From NCBI GenBank assembly GCA_963665085.2, contig CAXXXS010000002.1, positions 558,001 to 622,000 on the forward strand: a stretch of 64,000 nucleotides of DNA. Direction: 5' to 3'. Origin of the DNA: G963665085 sp963665085 (GTDB lineage: Bacteria > Bacteroidota > Bacteroidia > Bacteroidales > JAAAOM01). Both the position numbers and the translations under genes were made by a program. Numbering within the stretch: position 1 is the first letter of the stretch; every line of letters starts with the position of its first letter. The notes under the pieces were generated by a model. The model was not told the DNA's origin. It was given only the letters and a program-made list of their open reading frames with translations, and made no database searches. Shown in pieces: positions 18,034 to 28,186 of this stretch.

Positions 18034-21000
18034 TTAGAACGACATGTTAAATCCGAACATAACAGTTCGAGGTGTTGGATATGAACAATAGTTGTAACCT
18101 GGAGTCAATGTAGCTCCGGCAAAGTCTACGTTGTAACCTTTGTATTTTGTAATTGTGCCCAAATTCTGAGTCGATATGTATACGCGTACACCGCTAACAT
18201 AACCGCCAAACAATTTATCCGGAATCTTATAACCCAATTCTACATTCGCAATCTTCAGATACGACGCATCTTGCAAGAAACGCTGACTGAACAGATCGTT
18301 AGTAATATCACCAGATGTTTTGTATGCCACTCGAGGCACATCTGTGTTTGTATTGTTCTCAGTCCAGGCATCCAACAAATCAACACTTTTATTTAATGCT
18401 CCATAAGATCCGCGCAATGTCATATCAACATAATCTACAGCTTTAAACCCTGCTGCTCCATATGTCAATATACTCAAGTCTATACCTTTCCATTCAACGT
18501 GTGCATTAAAGCCAAAATTAAGCTTCTGAATCCCACTACCCAGATATTCACGGTCTTCATCCGTAATTTCACCATCGTTGTTAATATCGGCGTATGCAAT
18601 ATCTCCTGGCGCTGCCCCATTCTGAGTGATGTATTCACCTTCCTCGTTAACACGGTTATCTATTTCTTCCTGCGACTGGAAGATACCTTCGTAAACATAT
18701 CCATAGAATGAACCAACTTCACTCCCAACCTCTGTACGGCAGAAACCATCAGTATAGGGTTCGTCTGAATTACCCAATTTTGTTACTTCGTTGTTAAGGG
18801 TAGATAAGTTTGCAGAAACATCATATCTAAGTTCTCCAAAACTACTCCGATACGAGAGTAAGAACTCAAGACCAGAGTTAACCATTGTTGCGGCGTTCAT
18901 CGTTACTGTTTCGTTGGTAGCACCAGCTTCAGCTGGAACGGTTACATCATAAAGAAGATCTTCTGATGTAGAGTTATAATAGTCAAAAGTAAATTCCAAC
19001 TTATTGCTGAACATTGCCAGGTCGAACCCTATATCAAGGGTTTTCTTTCTTTCCCACTTGATAGCAGTATTTACATAGTCTGATATTGCAGAACCGGTAA
19101 CTTTATTGTTCCCAAAACTATAAGTATAGTCACCCCTGGCCATAGTAGACATGTATTCGTAATACTCCAGATCAGCTAGATGCCCTAGTTCGCCATAGCT
19201 ACCCCTAACCTTAAACAGATTGACTAGCGATTTAGATAAAGGGAAAAAACTTTCACGTTCGATACGCCAACCAACTGATACCGATGGATAAATCGCCGTA
19301 TTATCTTCTGAAGCCAGACGACTTGAAGCATCTTGACGTAGGGTTGCAGAAAGAAGATATTTCTCATCAAAATTGTAATTAACGCGTCCTATGTATGACA
19401 ACAAAAAAGATTCAGCTTCATAGCTTTCACTCGATGTTGTTTCTGCGTTGATTACGCGTAGATAATATGGTTCAGGCAAGTTAACACCTGTCGCTGTAAT
19501 TGTGTATGTCTGTTCGTGTTCGATTGTTTGACCTACAACCACGTTAATATGGTTACGTCCGATTTCACCATCGTAGGTTAATGTGTTTTCTGCCAACATA
19601 TTGGTATAAGTACGAAGTCCCTCTGTCAAGGTCTCGTTGTTTTTCGACAAATAGTTCGTTGTACTCTGTATAAATGCGGGTATCCATGTAAAATCCTCAC
19701 AAGCAGTTTTGCTGTAAGACAAGTTAAGGTTGTAATCCAATTTATGGTTACTTCTATTAATGTTAAGCATATCCATAAGGTCAACAGTTGTAGAAGCTGA
19801 AGCAACAAAACGATCAACAACCGTATTCCTTTCAATTAAATTATTGGTAAGCAGAACATTCGTAACACGCAAATCACCATGAACATCGTCGTAGTAAGTA
19901 CCATAACCGTAAGAATCGTAGCTGTAGTCAGAGGCTGCAGAAATCTTATCGTCGAGGCACCAGGTCGATTCATCGTAAGCTTTTATGGTTGGCGGTAAAA
20001 GTAGAACAGAAGCCATTACAGGGTATTGTGAACCGTACAGCCCCTGGACATACTCGTTTGCATTACTAAGGGCCATGTTATCCTGGTTGCTATGACTATA
20101 CACAATGTTCGTTCTAATTTTAATAAACTTTACATCCAATGTATTATTTAATCGGGCAGTGTATCTGTCAAAATTAGGACCGGCACCTTCCATTGTTCCT
20201 TTCTGGCTATAGTAATCGAGGCCAACATTGTAAGTATTATGCTCGCCACCTCCCGATAAGTTGATATTATGATTCTGACGAATACCTGTTTTGAATGCCT
20301 CATCGAACCAATCGGTATCAACCAATGGTTTTCCATCAGCTGTATATAAATAATTATCGCTTACAGGATTGTAACCATCAGGAACATCCATATCACTGTT
20401 AGCGAATGCCATGGTAATGTAATCACCATATTGCCTGGCATCCATTACATCGTATACTCCTTTATATACCTGATCGAAACCATAATAACCCCGATAATCT
20501 ATTTTCATAGGCTGGTTCTTCATACCTTGCTTTGTAGTAATGATAACCACTCCGTTTGCAGCTCTTGATCCATAAATAGCGGCAGCAGAAGCATCCTTTA
20601 GTACCTGAAGGCTCTCAATATCATTTGGAGAAAAATCACGAATGGTAGTTCCCATAGGTACTCCATCGATAACATAAAGTGGCGATGTTGTACCAAACGA
20701 ACCAATCCCTCGGATACGCACTGTAGGATCGGCACCTGGTTGCCCGTCAGTTGTAATTTGAACACCCGATGCTTTTCCCTGTAGCATTGTGGAGATGTTT
20801 GAATTTGACACCTTCTTTAACTCGTCAGCGTCGACAATGGCCACCGAACCCGTAAGGTCAACCTTACGTTGTGTACCGTAACCAATTACCACAACTTCAT
20901 CTAATTGGGCAATATCTAATGCCAATGTTATATTAATTTCTGTTTGAGTAGTTACCGCAACTGTTTCGGTAATATACCCAATCATAGAAAATACAACTAT

Positions 21001-21216
21001 GTTTCCAATTTCAACATCAAGGCTATAGTTTCCATCTAAATTGGTAATCGTACCAATTGTAGTACCTTGTACGACAATATTTACACCTGTTAATGTACTA
21101 TTGTTAGAAGCATCTGTCACTTTTCCTTTTATAGTAACAGATTGTGCATGCACAAAACCTGCACACATTAATAAAATAAGAACTCCTATTGTCCTACCTA
21201 TCAGTAGTCTTTTCAT
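18034..21216 (-). CDS. SusC/RagA-family TonB-dependent outer-membrane transporter
   Basis: I choose the ATG at 21216 (MKRLLIGRTIGVLILLMCAG), an ordinary signal peptide, giving about 1060 residues. A carboxypeptidase-regulatory-like domain (about 27-100) is followed by a TonB-box-containing stretch, the plug with LQGKASGVQITTDGQPG, and the SusC motif YVIDGVPMGTTIRDFSPNDI. The rest is a 22-strand barrel ending in aromatic FGFNMSF. It imports arabino-oligosaccharides using TonB energy together with the SusD lid. It lies between the surface binding protein and SusD genes with very short gaps. Confidence 0.95.
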   Translation of the reverse strand: MKRLLIGRTIGVLILLMCAGFVHAQSVTIKGKVTDASNNSTLTGVNIVVQGTTIGTITNLDGNYSLDVEIGNIVVFSMIGYITETVAVTTQTEINITLALDIAQLDEVVVIGYGTQRKVDLTGSVAIVDADELKKVSNSNISTMLQGKASGVQITTDGQPGADPTVRIRGIGSFGTTSPLYVIDGVPMGTTIRDFSPNDIESLQVLKDASAAAIYGSRAANGVVIITTKQGMKNQPMKIDYRGYYGFDQVYKGVYDVMDARQYGDYITMAFANSDMDVPDGYNPVSDNYLYTADGKPLVDTDWFDEAFKTGIRQNHNINLSGGGEHNTYNVGLDYYSQKGTMEGAGPNFDRYTARLNNTLDVKFIKIRTNIVYSHSNQDNMALSNANEYVQGLYGSQYPVMASVLLLPPTIKAYDESTWCLDDKISAASDYSYDSYGYGTYYDDVHGDLRVTNVLLTNNLIERNTVVDRFVASASTTVDLMDMLNINRSNHKLDYNLNLSYSKTACEDFTWIPAFIQSTTNYLSKNNETLTEGLRTYTNMLAENTLTYDGEIGRNHINVVVGQTIEHEQTYTITATGVNLPEPYYLRVINAETTSSESYEAESFLLSYIGRVNYNFDEKYLLSATLRQDASSRLASEDNTAIYPSVSVGWRIERESFFPLSKSLVNLFKVRGSYGELGHLADLEYYEYMSTMARGDYTYSFGNNKVTGSAISDYVNTAIKWERKKTLDIGFDLAMFSNKLEFTFDYYNSTSEDLLYDVTVPAEAGATNETVTMNAATMVNSGLEFLLSYRSSFGELRYDVSANLSTLNNEVTKLGNSDEPYTDGFCRTEVGSEVGSFYGYVYEGIFQSQEEIDNRVNEEGEYITQNGAAPGDIAYADINNDGEITDEDREYLGSGIQKLNFGFNAHVEWKGIDLSILTYGAAGFKAVDYVDMTLRGSYGALNKSVDLLDAWTENNTNTDVPRVAYKTSGDITNDLFSQRFLQDASYLKIANVELGYKIPDKLFGGYVSGVRVYISTQNLGTITKYKGYNVDFAGATLTPGYNYCSYPTPRTVMFGFNMSF

Positions 21217-21242
21217 AATATATATATTTTTCATCATAGTGA

Positions 21243-22952
21243 TTATTCAACAATTACGAGATATGCCAACTCAGTAACGAGTGCACAATTCAAATCAGAA
21301 CTATCTATCGTTATACCCGCATACTTTTGGAAGTGTGTCTCACCTGTTGCATAAGTTACGTCATAATATACATCTGCTGTATTGTCTCCATTATTTGTAA
21401 CTGTGATGATTACCTTAGAGCCACTTATGTTTGAAGTGAACGTATCAAAATTCCAATCATTTGTTAAGGTAGCCGTAGCATATCCATCGCCCCATCCATA
21501 GCTGTCCATGCGAACTACAGCATATTCGGTCAAATCTGCTTTGCGAAGGATTGTACTTGGGCTGTGCCAATTTGAGATATTGTCGGAGTAGCAATACATT
21601 GTTATTGTCTTACTTGCACCTGAAGCGACTGAATATTCTTCAGAAAATTCAGTCCACCAAGAGGTAGAGAAGTCGGTAGCACCTACCTGAGCTGCCCCCT
21701 GAACAAGAGTTAACGGACAAGTTGTGGTAACTGTGCTCGTTGCTCCAACATAAGAAACTTCTACATTCTGAGTACCTTCAGCAGCTGGAATCTTACTAAA
21801 CAGAAGAGCATCGTTTTCCACAATACCCGTTGTTGCATCGGAATATGTAGCTGTTACTTCAATACCAGCAGTATTGAATATAATAGAATCACTGCTGTAA
21901 TAATAGTAGGTGGTTATGTTTGGCAAAGTAGTAACCTCCAGGCTTGAGACAGAATTGGTAACTTCCAAGGTATAAAAGGTTGATACAGCCTGGCAGTATG
22001 CACCTTTCTTTGTTTTACTGTAAGCAACAACAACCGTTTTTTCTCCAAGTGTTGTCATCTCAGGAACTACTGTGAATGATAAATCGGCAGAATCGACTTC
22101 TGTAGAAGAACCATCAGCGAAAGTAACAGTGGCCGTTGCATCTCCCCAGAAGTTGGTATCGCCTATTTCAACAAAAGCTGGAGTTCCTGTAATTTCGATC
22201 GATATTGGATCAACATCCTCAACAACAGTAACTTTAGATGGTATGAAATAAGCGGTTTCCATTTCAAAATAGCTAGCATCACAAACTAAGAAAGCGATGA
22301 TATCATCGGTGGCAGAAACCGGTTGTTGATAAGTTTCAGTTAACACCGTACCATTTATTCCAACAGCAGTAGCTGTTACATACACATTACCGGTTGCAGA
22401 GTGGTCTACTTCGAGAGTAACAGTTGCTCCGTTCATAGTAGTGCGGAAGTCGTTCCAGACATCGTCATCCCCATCAGTGTCTGGATAGTCATAGGTGATC
22501 ATGTTAAGATCGAAGGTATAACTTTCATCTACATCTGCCATTGTACCTCCCCAACCATAAGCATCAGAACGAAGAACAAAGTACTCGGCATAATCATCGG
22601 CATCCCGATCGGCAACATTTACAACAGCCAGGTTCCAATTATTCCAGTTGTTTTCGCTACTCCCATTGTAGTTAACAAACTCTAAATGTAATAGCTTGTC
22701 TGCTGGAATAGTGAAGTAATCAGAAAATGAAGTCCACCAGGCGGCACTGTAATCTTCAGAGCCAACAATCGCTGTTGCAATATCAATATACGTAGTGTCT
22801 CCTGTCTGAGCATTTGCCTTAGCTTCTGCAATCGAATCAATTTTACTTTTAAGGTCATCTGGAGCATCAATCAAATAAAGCTCCAATTTCTCGCACCCTA
22901 AAACTAAAATTGATGCACATAAAGCCCACCCAATAAATTTAGTTGCTTTCAT
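21243..22952 (-). CDS. Surface glycan-binding lipoprotein with duplicated outer domains
   Basis: I choose the ATG at 22952 (MKATKFIGWALCASILVLGC), where the lipobox LVLGC gives a lipoprotein of about 569 residues. The domains run in order: N-terminal beta module (about 50-230), two Ig-like modules, and a C-terminal beta module (about 420-569). The outer modules are related: SAAWWTSFSDYFTI with YGWGGTMAD in one, STSWWTEFSEEYSV with SYGWGDGYA in the other. It probably binds arabinan at the surface as the SGBP of this locus. It is the first gene of the operon, before susC, rather than after susD as in many loci. Ligand specificity is an inference. Confidence 0.8.
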   Translation of the reverse strand: MKATKFIGWALCASILVLGCEKLELYLIDAPDDLKSKIDSIAEAKANAQTGDTTYIDIATAIVGSEDYSAAWWTSFSDYFTIPADKLLHLEFVNYNGSSENNWNNWNLAVVNVADRDADDYAEYFVLRSDAYGWGGTMADVDESYTFDLNMITYDYPDTDGDDDVWNDFRTTMNGATVTLEVDHSATGNVYVTATAVGINGTVLTETYQQPVSATDDIIAFLVCDASYFEMETAYFIPSKVTVVEDVDPISIEITGTPAFVEIGDTNFWGDATATVTFADGSSTEVDSADLSFTVVPEMTTLGEKTVVVAYSKTKKGAYCQAVSTFYTLEVTNSVSSLEVTTLPNITTYYYYSSDSIIFNTAGIEVTATYSDATTGIVENDALLFSKIPAAEGTQNVEVSYVGATSTVTTTCPLTLVQGAAQVGATDFSTSWWTEFSEEYSVASGASKTITMYCYSDNISNWHSPSTILRKADLTEYAVVRMDSYGWGDGYATATLTNDWNFDTFTSNISGSKVIITVTNNGDNTADVYYDVTYATGETHFQKYAGITIDSSDLNCALVTELAYLVIVE

Positions 22953-23220
22953 AAATTTAAATTTTAGTTGGTTAGAATAAATTTTAATCATGTAAAATAA
23001 TATGACATAAATCCATCGGATTTCCACCATGATACTTTGGAAAGGCTGTCTGAAAACCGATAAATTTGATAACTTCTATTGAAGTGTGTTGAAAAAAGCT
23101 AATTCCTGATAATGATAGGAAGAAGCCATTTAATAGGCACGTAAAGATCCTCTTCATAATTTTATAATTAGTTTTTTAAAGTAGTCCGGTAAAAATACTT
23201 TGGCTATTGCCGAACATAGA

Positions 23221-23253
23221 GGACAAATAATGATATGGGGTGGACAAATTAAT
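23221..23253 (-). promoter_or_regulatory. Direct repeat GGACAAAT with 21-bp period upstream of the arabinan operon
   Basis: Two copies of GGACAAAT start at 23221 and 23242, and each is followed by an AT-rich stretch. Spacing of exactly 21 bases places them on one DNA face. They lie between the HTCS gene and the first structural gene, about 270 bases before its start codon, and resemble the pair at 11831/11852. On the coding strand each reads ATTTGTCC. This is the best candidate for the HTCS operator. The promoter itself was not identified. Confidence 0.5.
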
Positions 23254-23262
23254 AAAACAACC

Positions 23263-23288
23263 TTAAAAGCATATAAATATGCTTTTAA
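23263..23288 (-). terminator. Palindromic stem after the HTCS gene
   Basis: TTAAAAGCATAT and ATATGCTTTTAA are perfect 12-base arms around two central bases, starting five bases past the HTCS stop codon. On the minus strand the stem is followed by GG and then TTGTTTTATT, a weak U-rich tract. It probably ends the regulator transcript. It also abuts the candidate operator, so a regulatory role is possible. Confidence 0.5.
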
Positions 23289-23292
23289 TCAA

Positions 23293-26200
23293 TCACTTTG
23301 AATTATCAATTAAAAACTCACTAGGGCTCATTCCATAGAATTTTTTAAATATTCGGCTAAAGTATTTGGGATCATTAAATCCTGTTTGAAATGCAATTTC
23401 TGAAATAGTCAAATCACTTGTTGATATAAGTTCAACAGCTTTTTTAAGTTTAAAAGAATTAATAAAATCTGTTATGCTTAGGTTGGTTATCGCCTTAATT
23501 TTTTTATATAACAGGCTTTGACTAACTAACATTTCCCTAGCAAACTTATTGGCATTAAAACTGTCTTCGGTGTAAAGCTTCTCAACAATGCTGTATGCCT
23601 TATCCATAAATTCTCTATCGATGTTATTGTTTGTTAGCTTTTCATTTGATATACCTTCCGGACTGCTAAACATTTGCTTAATCTTCCTTCTCATTTCAAT
23701 AAGATTACGCATCTTCACTAACAAAATCTGTAGGTTAAATGGTTTGGGAATATAGTCATCAGCACCGGTTTCCAAACCTTCGATCCAACTTTCGACCATA
23801 TCTTTTGCTGTTAGCAATACAACAGGGATATGACTGGTTTGAATATTCTTTTTTAAACGACTACATAGTTCCATTCCATCCATTACCGGCATCATGACAT
23901 CGCTGACAATAAGTTCAGGCGAATATTTTTTTGCTATCGATAATCCGATTTCTCCATTTTCAGCACCCAATACCCTATAATCAGATTTTAGAGTCTGCAA
24001 TAAAAAGTTTCGCAAATCATAATTATCTTCAACAATCAGTACGGTTGGTTTAGGTTTATCATTGATTATATGCAAATTGGATTCTTCATCATTTTGCTGA
24101 CTTGCAAACTGTTCCAATAATATATTTACTTTACTATCAATATTTAGCCCCAATGGTACAGATGTCTCATTAATTTCATCCTTTTCAAACTTTTCCTTGG
24201 TATAGGGCAAGTAAACAGTAAAAGTACTTCCTTTTCCAATTTCGCTTTTCACAATTATCTCGCCATGCAAAGCTCTTACCAATTCTTGGGTAAGTGCCAG
24301 ACCAATACCGGAACTTTCACTATAGTTCCCTTTTGTATCGGGAGAAGCAATATAAAACCTGTCAAATATTTTTGGAAGATGCTCTTCTGATATACCTACA
24401 CCATTATCATTAACATTTATTTTAATATACGGATCTGGAATTAGGCTTGATTTGTTGGATTGGACAAATTCTAATTCAAGTCGTATGGCACCATACTCTG
24501 GGGTATATTTAAACGCATTCGACAATAGGTTATACAGTATATTTTCAACTTTTTCAGAATCAAACCATATATCCTCTTGCTGATTGGCTCCTGCTAAAAA
24601 ATTATAATCTATATTTTTCTTGAATGCTAAATCACTAAACGACAAAAAGATATCATTTAAGAATTCGACCAAATTTCCTTTACAAACATTAAGGGTTAAT
24701 TTACCGGTTTCAATACGCCGGAAATATAGTAACTGGTTTACTAGGTTTAATAATCGTTGGGCATTACGGTTAATTGTTCTTAACGACATTTGAGCCTGTT
24801 TATCGTGTTTAAATTGACTAATTAGTTGCTCCAATGGATCGATTATTAAAGTTAGCGGAGTACGGAATTCATGAGATATATTCGTAAAAAACCTCAATCG
24901 GAGCTGATTTACAAGCTTTACTTTCTCGTTCAGTTCTAAGACCTCATCGCGTTGTTTGGCAATTTGTATATTTTGTTTTTCAAGTTCATCTTTTTGTTCT
25001 TCTATCTTATGAGTTCTTTCTCGAACTTGATTCTCCAGTTTACGCTTCTGCTCGTTTAAGAACTTTATTCTGGAACGTATATAAGCCATAACTCCTACTG
25101 TAATAATAAAAATCACCATTAATTGAAACCAGAGTTTTTTCCAAAAAGGAGGCAATATTGTAATTTTAAGTGTAGCGATTTTATCGGACCATTCGTCATC
25201 GCTATATGCAGCTTTAACCTTAAATATGTACTCACCACCTGACAATTTCGTGTAATTTGCAAATCTCCTACTTGCCGGAACCTCAACCCAATTTTGGTCT
25301 ACTCCTTCCATTTTATAGGCATACCTAATTTTTTCAGGCAAAAAGTAATTAAGCGCTGAGAACTCAATAGAAAATACTGCAGATTTATATGACAGTGTTA
25401 TTTCTGTTGTCTCACAGATTGGTTTATCCAAAACAATATTCGACTGTATTTTTTCATCTATTGCAACTGGTTTATTAAAAATCGAAAATTCGGTAAAAAC
25501 AGGTTTGGGCATTATTGGATAAGATTTTATATGACCTGGTTGGAAATAGTTTAAACCGTTTATTCCTCCAAAATACAAAACCTCGTTGTATGAATATGAA
25601 GCTGTCCAATAAAACTGGTTACTTAACAAACCATCACTTGAATAAAAGTTTTTAAATGTTTTTGTTTCTGGATTAAATTTCGAAAGACCATTATCTGTAC
25701 TGATCCATAAATTACCATCTGAATCTTCCTCTATGGCATACGCCACATTATTACATAAACCATCTTGCTCAGAATATCGCTCAAAGTAACCTTTATGTCC
25801 ATTATCAATATATTTACAAATGCCTCCTCCATATGTACCAAACCACATCTCTCCTTGCTTCGATTCATGTATTGATATAATATAATCTCCCGGGATAGAT
25901 CTGGTATCCTGAACAGAACTTATGTATTTTTCATATTGTAACGAATCATTATCATAAGTAAAATTTAGTATTTGTTCTTTAATAAACCGATAAAGCCCGT
26001 ACCTGGTACCTACCCATACATATTTTTCGGTAGTTCGTATACAACCAACTTCAAAATCTTCGTTGAGCAACATTTTATGGTGAACATGTAAAAACTGCTT
26101 GTTCGATTTATCGAAAATATCCAATCCATTGTTTGTACCTACTAATAGTTTTTTTTTATCCAATTTTTCGACACATGACACATAGCTATTACAAAGACTT

Positions 26201-27561
26201 GTAGGAGAACTATTGTTTATTAAAATTTCAAAAATATTATGGGTATCGGATCTAAGGCGGTTCAGTCCTCCTCCCCAAGTGCCTATCCACAGATTTTTTT
26301 CTTCATCCTTGTAAATTGAAGAGATAAAATCGCTATTAATACTGTTCGGATTCTGATTGTCGTACCTAAACTTTTTGGTTTTTCCATTTTCAACTTTATT
26401 TAAACCACCTCCTGCTGTTCCCACCCAAATAATATCTTTTTCTTTTAGTATTGAATTTATCGTATTATGACTAATTGTATTATTATCGGCAGGATTATGG
26501 GTTATTGAATAAAAAGGTTTCTGATGGGAATTAAAATAATTTATTCCGCCTTTATCAGTTCCAATCCAAACATTCCCAAAATCGTCAGCAAACATAGAGT
26601 TCACAAACGGATTATTAAGATTTTTGTTTTCCTCTGTACTTACTGGCAGTCGGCTAAAACTTTTTGTTTCCCAATCGTAAAAATTTATTCCCCCCAACGT
26701 TCCTACTATAAGATTATTATTATAGTCTTCAATAATGGCCGTAACCGATAGATGACCTAATCCGGAACTATCGTCGGGAATAGCGCCATAGTATCTGACT
26801 TGGTGGTTATCTGCCTGATAACAATAAAGACCAACATCTACTGTACCTACCCAAATATTGTTTCTAGAATCTTTATAAATTGTATGGATCTCAATACCAG
26901 TAAGTAGAGTAACCAGTTGATTAAGGCCTTGTGGCACTTCATTTTCATTTTTTGCGATCAATGCTAAACCAGAATTGCCACCTACAAGTAGGATATTGCT
27001 GTTTAAATAAGTTAGACAGTTAATATGTTCGGTTTTTAAAGAGGGATGCTCTTGTTTCTCTGCTACATATTCTCCATTCATAGTTTTCTCCACCTTCCAC
27101 AAACCATTTGCTTGAGTTGCTACCAACAATGTATCCTTTCCTACTTTAATAAGGTGATTAATACAAAACCTACCAACATTTAATTGCAATGTTTCGAGAT
27201 ATTCAAACTTAAATTTTTCGTAATTAAATAATGTCAATCCTTCGTTTGTCCCTATCCAGATATTACCTTCAGCATCTTCACATAACGAATGTATAAAATT
27301 TCCTGGCAGCAGTTTGTGGGTTTGCTTTTGGTTTATTCTAAAACTATACCCATCGTAACGACAAAGGCCATTCCAGGTTCCAAACCACATAAACCCTTTG
27401 CTGTCTTTAATTATGCAATCGACAGTATTTTGAGGAAGTCCTTCTTTTGTAGTAATATATTTGAATCGGATTTGCTCAGGAAATTGATTATTAGCACTTA
27501 GCGTAAAAAAAACAAACAATATGCCTACTGAAATGCATAAATATTTTAGTATTCGATCCAT
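23293..27561 (-). CDS. Hybrid two-component system (HTCS) regulator of the arabinan locus
   Basis: The start is taken as the ATG at 27561 (MDRILKYLCISVGILFVFF), giving 1422 residues. Order: signal/anchor segment, about 14 regulator-propeller repeats (motifs such as GLPQNTVDCIIKDSKGFMWF and IWIGTNEGLTLF), a Y_Y_Y domain (about 720-800), one membrane helix, HisKA (SHEFRTPLTLI), HATPase_c (NDNGVGI), receiver with Asp in LIVSDVMMPVMDG, and a C-terminal AraC-type HTH (ISEIAFQTGFNDPKYFSRIF). The periplasmic propeller senses oligosaccharide, probably arabino-oligosaccharide given the linked enzymes, and the HTH activates the locus. All key phosphorelay residues are present. Confidence 0.95.
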   Translation of the reverse strand: MDRILKYLCISVGILFVFFTLSANNQFPEQIRFKYITTKEGLPQNTVDCIIKDSKGFMWFGTWNGLCRYDGYSFRINQKQTHKLLPGNFIHSLCEDAEGNIWIGTNEGLTLFNYEKFKFEYLETLQLNVGRFCINHLIKVGKDTLLVATQANGLWKVEKTMNGEYVAEKQEHPSLKTEHINCLTYLNSNILLVGGNSGLALIAKNENEVPQGLNQLVTLLTGIEIHTIYKDSRNNIWVGTVDVGLYCYQADNHQVRYYGAIPDDSSGLGHLSVTAIIEDYNNNLIVGTLGGINFYDWETKSFSRLPVSTEENKNLNNPFVNSMFADDFGNVWIGTDKGGINYFNSHQKPFYSITHNPADNNTISHNTINSILKEKDIIWVGTAGGGLNKVENGKTKKFRYDNQNPNSINSDFISSIYKDEEKNLWIGTWGGGLNRLRSDTHNIFEILINNSSPTSLCNSYVSCVEKLDKKKLLVGTNNGLDIFDKSNKQFLHVHHKMLLNEDFEVGCIRTTEKYVWVGTRYGLYRFIKEQILNFTYDNDSLQYEKYISSVQDTRSIPGDYIISIHESKQGEMWFGTYGGGICKYIDNGHKGYFERYSEQDGLCNNVAYAIEEDSDGNLWISTDNGLSKFNPETKTFKNFYSSDGLLSNQFYWTASYSYNEVLYFGGINGLNYFQPGHIKSYPIMPKPVFTEFSIFNKPVAIDEKIQSNIVLDKPICETTEITLSYKSAVFSIEFSALNYFLPEKIRYAYKMEGVDQNWVEVPASRRFANYTKLSGGEYIFKVKAAYSDDEWSDKIATLKITILPPFWKKLWFQLMVIFIITVGVMAYIRSRIKFLNEQKRKLENQVRERTHKIEEQKDELEKQNIQIAKQRDEVLELNEKVKLVNQLRLRFFTNISHEFRTPLTLIIDPLEQLISQFKHDKQAQMSLRTINRNAQRLLNLVNQLLYFRRIETGKLTLNVCKGNLVEFLNDIFLSFSDLAFKKNIDYNFLAGANQQEDIWFDSEKVENILYNLLSNAFKYTPEYGAIRLELEFVQSNKSSLIPDPYIKINVNDNGVGISEEHLPKIFDRFYIASPDTKGNYSESSGIGLALTQELVRALHGEIIVKSEIGKGSTFTVYLPYTKEKFEKDEINETSVPLGLNIDSKVNILLEQFASQQNDEESNLHIINDKPKPTVLIVEDNYDLRNFLLQTLKSDYRVLGAENGEIGLSIAKKYSPELIVSDVMMPVMDGMELCSRLKKNIQTSHIPVVLLTAKDMVESWIEGLETGADDYIPKPFNLQILLVKMRNLIEMRRKIKQMFSSPEGISNEKLTNNNIDREFMDKAYSIVEKLYTEDSFNANKFAREMLVSQSLLYKKIKAITNLSITDFINSFKLKKAVELISTSDLTISEIAFQTGFNDPKYFSRIFKKFYGMSPSEFLIDNSK

Positions 27562-27774
27562 AAAATAATATTCGTTCATATTCCTAAAAATCTTATGGAA
27601 AAAAAATTGAGTGTTAATAAAGAATGGTTGTGCTGCAATAATTGAAAAATTACCGGATTGTACATTTTCTATACATCTAAACCCACTCTATTTTTCAAAT
27701 ATACAATTATTTTAAACATCAATTTTTTCAAAGAAAAAGTAAATTGAGTCAAAAAACTAGATAAAAAATATAAA
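27562..27774. other. AT-rich intergenic region upstream of the HTCS gene
   Basis: About 210 bases with no gene lie between the HTCS start and the insertion-sequence remnant. The region presumably carries the HTCS promoter on the minus strand. I could not pick a convincing TTTG/TAnnTTTG pair. Confidence 0.4.
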
Positions 27775-28132
27775 TCTGTCAAGTTATTTTAGGAAATTAC
27801 ATATCGCAACTACGATGAAGGCGTTTGTTGTTATACTTGTCAACAGCAACCTTAACAGCTTCATTATCTATGTTGTAATCCTCAAATGTATCATACAGGT
27901 CATATTCATCTGAATACCTTTCTTTCTATTTTTTTAACAACGAAGTATAATGCTACTAGCTTAGTTGAAAGCGCTCGCGAATCTCCAAAGGACTCATATG
28001 ACCTCCATCCAATTGACTAATAATCCAACGTTTAAAACTTACATCAAATCGACGGCAATCTGTATCTTTTTTTTAACCATCCATATGTTCGGAAAGTATT
28101 GTCTCATTTGGTCTATTCATTTTACTTGACTT
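27775..28132 (-). mobile_element. Internally deleted IS3-family insertion sequence remnant
   Basis: The minus strand carries broken transposase pieces. At about 28060-27970 a frame reads DCRRFDVSFKRWIISQLDGG and continues HMSPLEIRERFQLS before a stop; this is the start of an IS3-type OrfA. At about 27905-27797 another frame reads NEAVKVAVDKYNNKRLHRSC and stops, which matches the C-terminal end of an IS3-type integrase OrfB. The catalytic DDE core between them is deleted. TGTCAAGTTATTTTAGG at the low end and TTACTTGAC at the high end are candidate inverted terminal repeats. It cannot be active. Confidence 0.7.
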
Positions 28133-28186
28133 TTTGTGTCAAGCTATTTCAGTATATTGCATTATTTATATTCCGGATTAGATTAA

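Noticed and set aside
22953..23030. 26-codon N-terminal extension of the surface binding protein
   Set aside because: The internal ATG gives a typical lipoprotein signal with lipobox, and the extension would bury it.
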